This document shows positions 5,055-6,612 of a DNA stretch of 6,612 nt, piece by piece. The first letter of the stretch is position 1, and each line of letters starts with the position of its first letter. The translations under genes and the position numbers were made by a program. The notes beneath the pieces were generated by a model, which saw only the letters and a program-made list of their open reading frames with translations, was not told the DNA's origin and searched no databases. The stretch is from Pseudomonadota bacterium. GTDB lineage: Bacteria; Pseudomonadota; Alphaproteobacteria; Caulobacterales; Caulobacteraceae. Location: NCBI GenBank assembly GCA_023409795.1, contig JAEYQX010000260.1, positions 1 through 6,612 on the forward strand. Reading direction: 5' to 3'.

Positions 5055-5817
5055 GGCGTTCCTCCAGGCCCTTGCCCACCACGTCACCGAAGCCCCATTC
5101 AGAGATGTCGGCGATGTAGTCACGCGGACTGAACAGGCGACCGCGACAGACCTTGATGCGCGGCGCGGGCAGATCGACCTGGGCCCTGAGTCGGCCGATC
5201 AGTTCGGTCATCAACCAGGCGGGCACCAGGCCGCGCTCGGTCGGATAGGCAAAGCGGAAGTTGAGCAGGTGCGCCATCAGCACCTCCCAGTACAGGTCCA
5301 TCTGATTCAGCAGGGACTTCCAGTCGATGGCGTCGCTCTGCTTGAGGATGACGTGGTTCACGTCGGCCCCGTCGTAGCGATAGCGGTCCTGGATAAAGAC
5401 CTTGGACAGGATCAGGGCCGTGGGCGGGGTAATGGTGACCTCATGGCCATAGACGGTGATCCGGTCCGGGCCGAACCAGCTGTCAGAGACGGCAATCGTG
5501 CCGTTCGACATGGCGAAGATGACGTCGAAGAAATGCCGGTCATCCTTCCAGACCTTGGCGATCCAGCGCTCGTCCTCGACATCGGTGCGATAGCCGTGGC
5601 TCTGGAAGAAGGCCAGGATGCGCGGATAGTCGCCGGGCTTGCAGAAGACGTCCAGGTCCTTGGTCGGGCGGCGGATGCCCGTATAGGCCGTCACGGCATA
5701 GGTGCCCGACAGCAGGAATGGCACCCCGGATTCCTTGAGCAGGCGCAGGCTTTCCTCATAGAAGGCCTGGGCTTCCGGTGGCGGCTCGAAGGCGGGATTG
5801 GCGATCGTATCAGACAT
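5038..5817 (-). CDS. Pol-beta-superfamily nucleotidyltransferase
   Basis: This 259-residue protein has a nucleotidyltransferase core. LLSGTYAVTAYTG (35-47) supplies the GS motif, RPTKDLDVF (50-58) supplies the metal-binding D54 and D56, and FFDVIF (96-101) supplies the third acid, D98. The order and spacing match the minimal or aminoglycoside-type nucleotidyltransferases, which move a nucleoside monophosphate onto a small molecule, protein or RNA. After about residue 130 the protein is mainly helical (ALILSKVFIQDRY, DWKSLLNQMDLYWEVLMAHL) and may recognise the acceptor. The ATG at 5817 has AGGAAG (5827-5832) nine bases upstream, and a good EcfG-type promoter lies 55 bases upstream. It overlaps the downstream metallophosphoesterase gene by 17 bases. 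No HEPN partner is present. The acceptor substrate is unknown. Confidence 0.86.
   Translation of the reverse strand: MSDTIANPAFEPPPEAQAFYEESLRLLKESGVPFLLSGTYAVTAYTGIRRPTKDLDVFCKPGDYPRILAFFQSHGYRTDVEDERWIAKVWKDDRHFFDVIFAMSNGTIAVSDSWFGPDRITVYGHEVTITPPTALILSKVFIQDRYRYDGADVNHVILKQSDAIDWKSLLNQMDLYWEVLMAHLLNFRFAYPTERGLVPAWLMTELIGRLRAQVDLPAPRIKVCRGRLFSPRDYIADISEWGFGDVVGKGLEERHDPVD
5061..5065 (-). promoter_or_regulatory. Ribosome binding site fixing the metallophosphoesterase start
   Basis: GGAGG on the minus strand, six bases before the ATG at 5054, lies inside the last codons of the nucleotidyltransferase gene. It decides for this start over the later in-frame ATG at codon 21, which has no such site. 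Confidence 0.7.
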
Positions 5818-5844
5818 GGGGTGAAGCTTCCTGAACAGGGCAGG

Positions 5845-5870
5845 GGAACGGGGGGTGAGCCCGGGCGGTT
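5845..5870 (+). promoter_or_regulatory. Candidate EcfG-type promoter for the ctaG-family gene
   Basis: GGAAC (5845-5849), 17 bases, then GGTT (5867-5870) fits GGAAC-N16-17-cGTT except for the first, least conserved -10 base. Transcription would start near 5877, giving a leader of about 55 bases before the ATG at 5932. The element is the mirror image of the minus-strand promoter at the same site. Confidence 0.4.
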
Positions 5871-5872
5871 CC
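5847..5872 (-). promoter_or_regulatory. Candidate EcfG/SigT general-stress promoter for the nucleotidyltransferase operon
   Basis: On the minus strand GGAAC (5872-5868), 17 bases, then CGTT (5850-5847) is an exact match to the published EcfG/SigT consensus GGAAC-N16-17-CGTT. The predicted transcription start near 5840 leaves about 23 bases to the ATG at 5817, with the Shine-Dalgarno between. Placement and match make this the best promoter in the window. Confidence 0.58.
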
Positions 5873-5931
5873 GCTTGCGCACCCCGAAGCCATGACATTG
5901 AACCGTCGCCGTTCGCGGGCGTTGGCAAGGG

Positions 5932-6612
5932 ATGATCGACGCCGCCTGGATACCCTATTGCGGGCCCGCCCCCGATCCGGGCGAGGTCCTGTGGCGCTGG
6001 AACGGCGATCCGATCCTGCTGGCCCTCCTGGCTTCCGCGACCGTGGCTGGCGTCATGCTGATGCGGGGCCACGAAAGAGGACGGTTCGCCGCCGCCATGG
6101 CAGTTCTGGCGATCGGTTTCGTCTCCCCGCTGTGCGCGCTGAGCTCGGCCCTGTTTACGGCGCGGACCCTGCACCACCTGCTGCTGGTGCTAGCGGCGGC
6201 TCCCTTGCTGGCGCTGTGCCTGCCGCGTCTTCGTCGCCCGCACGTGGTCGCCGCCACGGCGGTTCAGGCCCTGATCTTCTGGCTGTGGCACTCGCCGGGC
6301 CTTTATGCCCAGGCCCTGTCCCACCATGGCATCTACTGGCTGATGCAGGTCAGCATCCTGGCCAGCGCCACCTGGTTCTGGGTGGTGATCCGCAGCGCCC
6401 GCAGCCATGTGGCCATCGCGGCCCTTTTGGCAGCCATGCTGCTGATGGGCCTGCTGGGAGCCCTGATCGTCTTTGCCGGCCAGCCCCTGTATGCCCCGCA
6501 TTTCGCCAGCACCCTGGCCTGGAACCTGACCCCGCTGGATGACCAGCAGGCGGCGGGCCTGATCATGTGGGCCCCGGCGGCGGCTGCCTATCTGCTTGTG
6601 GCCCTGTGGCGG
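5932..6612 (+). CDS. Cytochrome c oxidase assembly protein, CtaG (caa3) family, 3' end outside window
   Basis: The 227 visible codons encode a polytopic membrane protein of the caa3-type CtaG family, which helps assemble heme-copper oxidases, probably in copper delivery. The N-terminus (IDAAWIPYCGPAPDPGEVLW) is typical. Family-like motifs are SPLCALSSALFTARTLHHLL (65-84, with H81 and H82), FWLWHSPGLYAQAL (116-129), QPLYAPHF (184-191) and DDQQAAGLIMWAPA (203-216). Hydrophobic helices lie at about 27-44, 53-68, 79-97, 105-120, 135-153, 160-182 and 208-224. An in-frame stop at 5899 limits the start, and the ATG at 5932 is the only plausible one; its Shine-Dalgarno (AAGGG directly before ATG) is poor. 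It diverges from the nucleotidyltransferase operon across 114 bases. An overlapping 216-codon open frame is a shadow of this gene. Confidence 0.9.
   Translation, partial: MIDAAWIPYCGPAPDPGEVLWRWNGDPILLALLASATVAGVMLMRGHERGRFAAAMAVLAIGFVSPLCALSSALFTARTLHHLLLVLAAAPLLALCLPRLRRPHVVAATAVQALIFWLWHSPGLYAQALSHHGIYWLMQVSILASATWFWVVIRSARSHVAIAALLAAMLLMGLLGALIVFAGQPLYAPHFASTLAWNLTPLDDQQAAGLIMWAPAAAAYLLVALWR

Noticed and set aside
3918..5817. MNT-HEPN toxin-antitoxin or CBASS-like defence system built around the nucleotidyltransferase
   Set aside because: No HEPN protein (no R-x4-6-H motif in the 85-residue protein), no effector nuclease or membrane effector nearby, and the partner is a full metallophosphoesterase.
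5053..5895. Plus-strand 280-codon frame opposite the nucleotidyltransferase
   Set aside because: It mirrors the coding strand, has no recognisable motif, and runs through the candidate promoter.
5818..6177. Upstream extension of the nucleotidyltransferase frame on the minus strand
   Set aside because: It would run antisense through the promoter region and the ctaG gene. The added sequence is low-complexity, and the ATG at 5817 has its own ribosome site.
5892..6542. Plus-strand 216-codon frame overlapping ctaG
   Set aside because: It is Arg/Pro/Gly-rich with no membrane helices. The +1-shifted frame from 5932 gives a clear CtaG-family protein.
1..6612. tRNA, rRNA, CRISPR array, insertion sequence, attachment site
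   Set aside because: I looked for cloverleaf, repeat-spacer and transposase signatures on both strands and saw none.

Overview
The window looks like chromosomal DNA of a GC-rich alphaproteobacterium. A Caulobacterales-type genome (Caulobacter, Phenylobacterium, Brevundimonas) is my best guess, from codon use, gene content and GGAAC-type promoter elements; I could not search to confirm it. It holds eight well-supported genes, packed tightly. Two run off the ends of the window. I see no tRNA, rRNA, CRISPR array, insertion sequence or phage gene.

Left block, minus strand (1-1915), in transcription order: a DUF892/YciF-type ferritin-like protein, a manganese catalase 17 bases downstream of it, and, after a 58-base gap with a strong GC hairpin, the N-terminal part of a type II NADH dehydrogenase. 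This is an oxidative-stress and respiratory set. The catalase keeps all five manganese ligands.

Centre, plus strand (2102-3893): a possible 24-codon leader ORF, a four-helix DUF2231 membrane protein, and a PQQ-type sorbosone dehydrogenase lipoprotein that overlaps the membrane protein gene by ATGA. Together they look like a periplasmic dehydrogenase with a membrane partner.

Right block: on the minus strand (5817-3918), a Pol-beta-superfamily nucleotidyltransferase overlaps a calcineurin-like metallophosphoesterase by 17 bases, followed by an unrecognised 85-residue protein. On the plus strand, from 5932 to the window end, is the start of a cytochrome c oxidase assembly protein of the CtaG (caa3) family.

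The most notable regulatory signal lies between the nucleotidyltransferase and ctaG. A GGAAC...GTTCC inverted repeat there gives each strand both halves of a promoter for the alphaproteobacterial general stress sigma factor EcfG/SigT (GGAAC-N16-17-cGTT). Weaker GGAAC-type elements lie 43-58 bases upstream of several other starts, so the window may be a stress-regulated cluster joining respiration, peroxide defence and an undescribed nucleotidyltransferase/phosphoesterase pair. The pair is the best candidate here for an uncharacterised system. Its biochemical role is inference.
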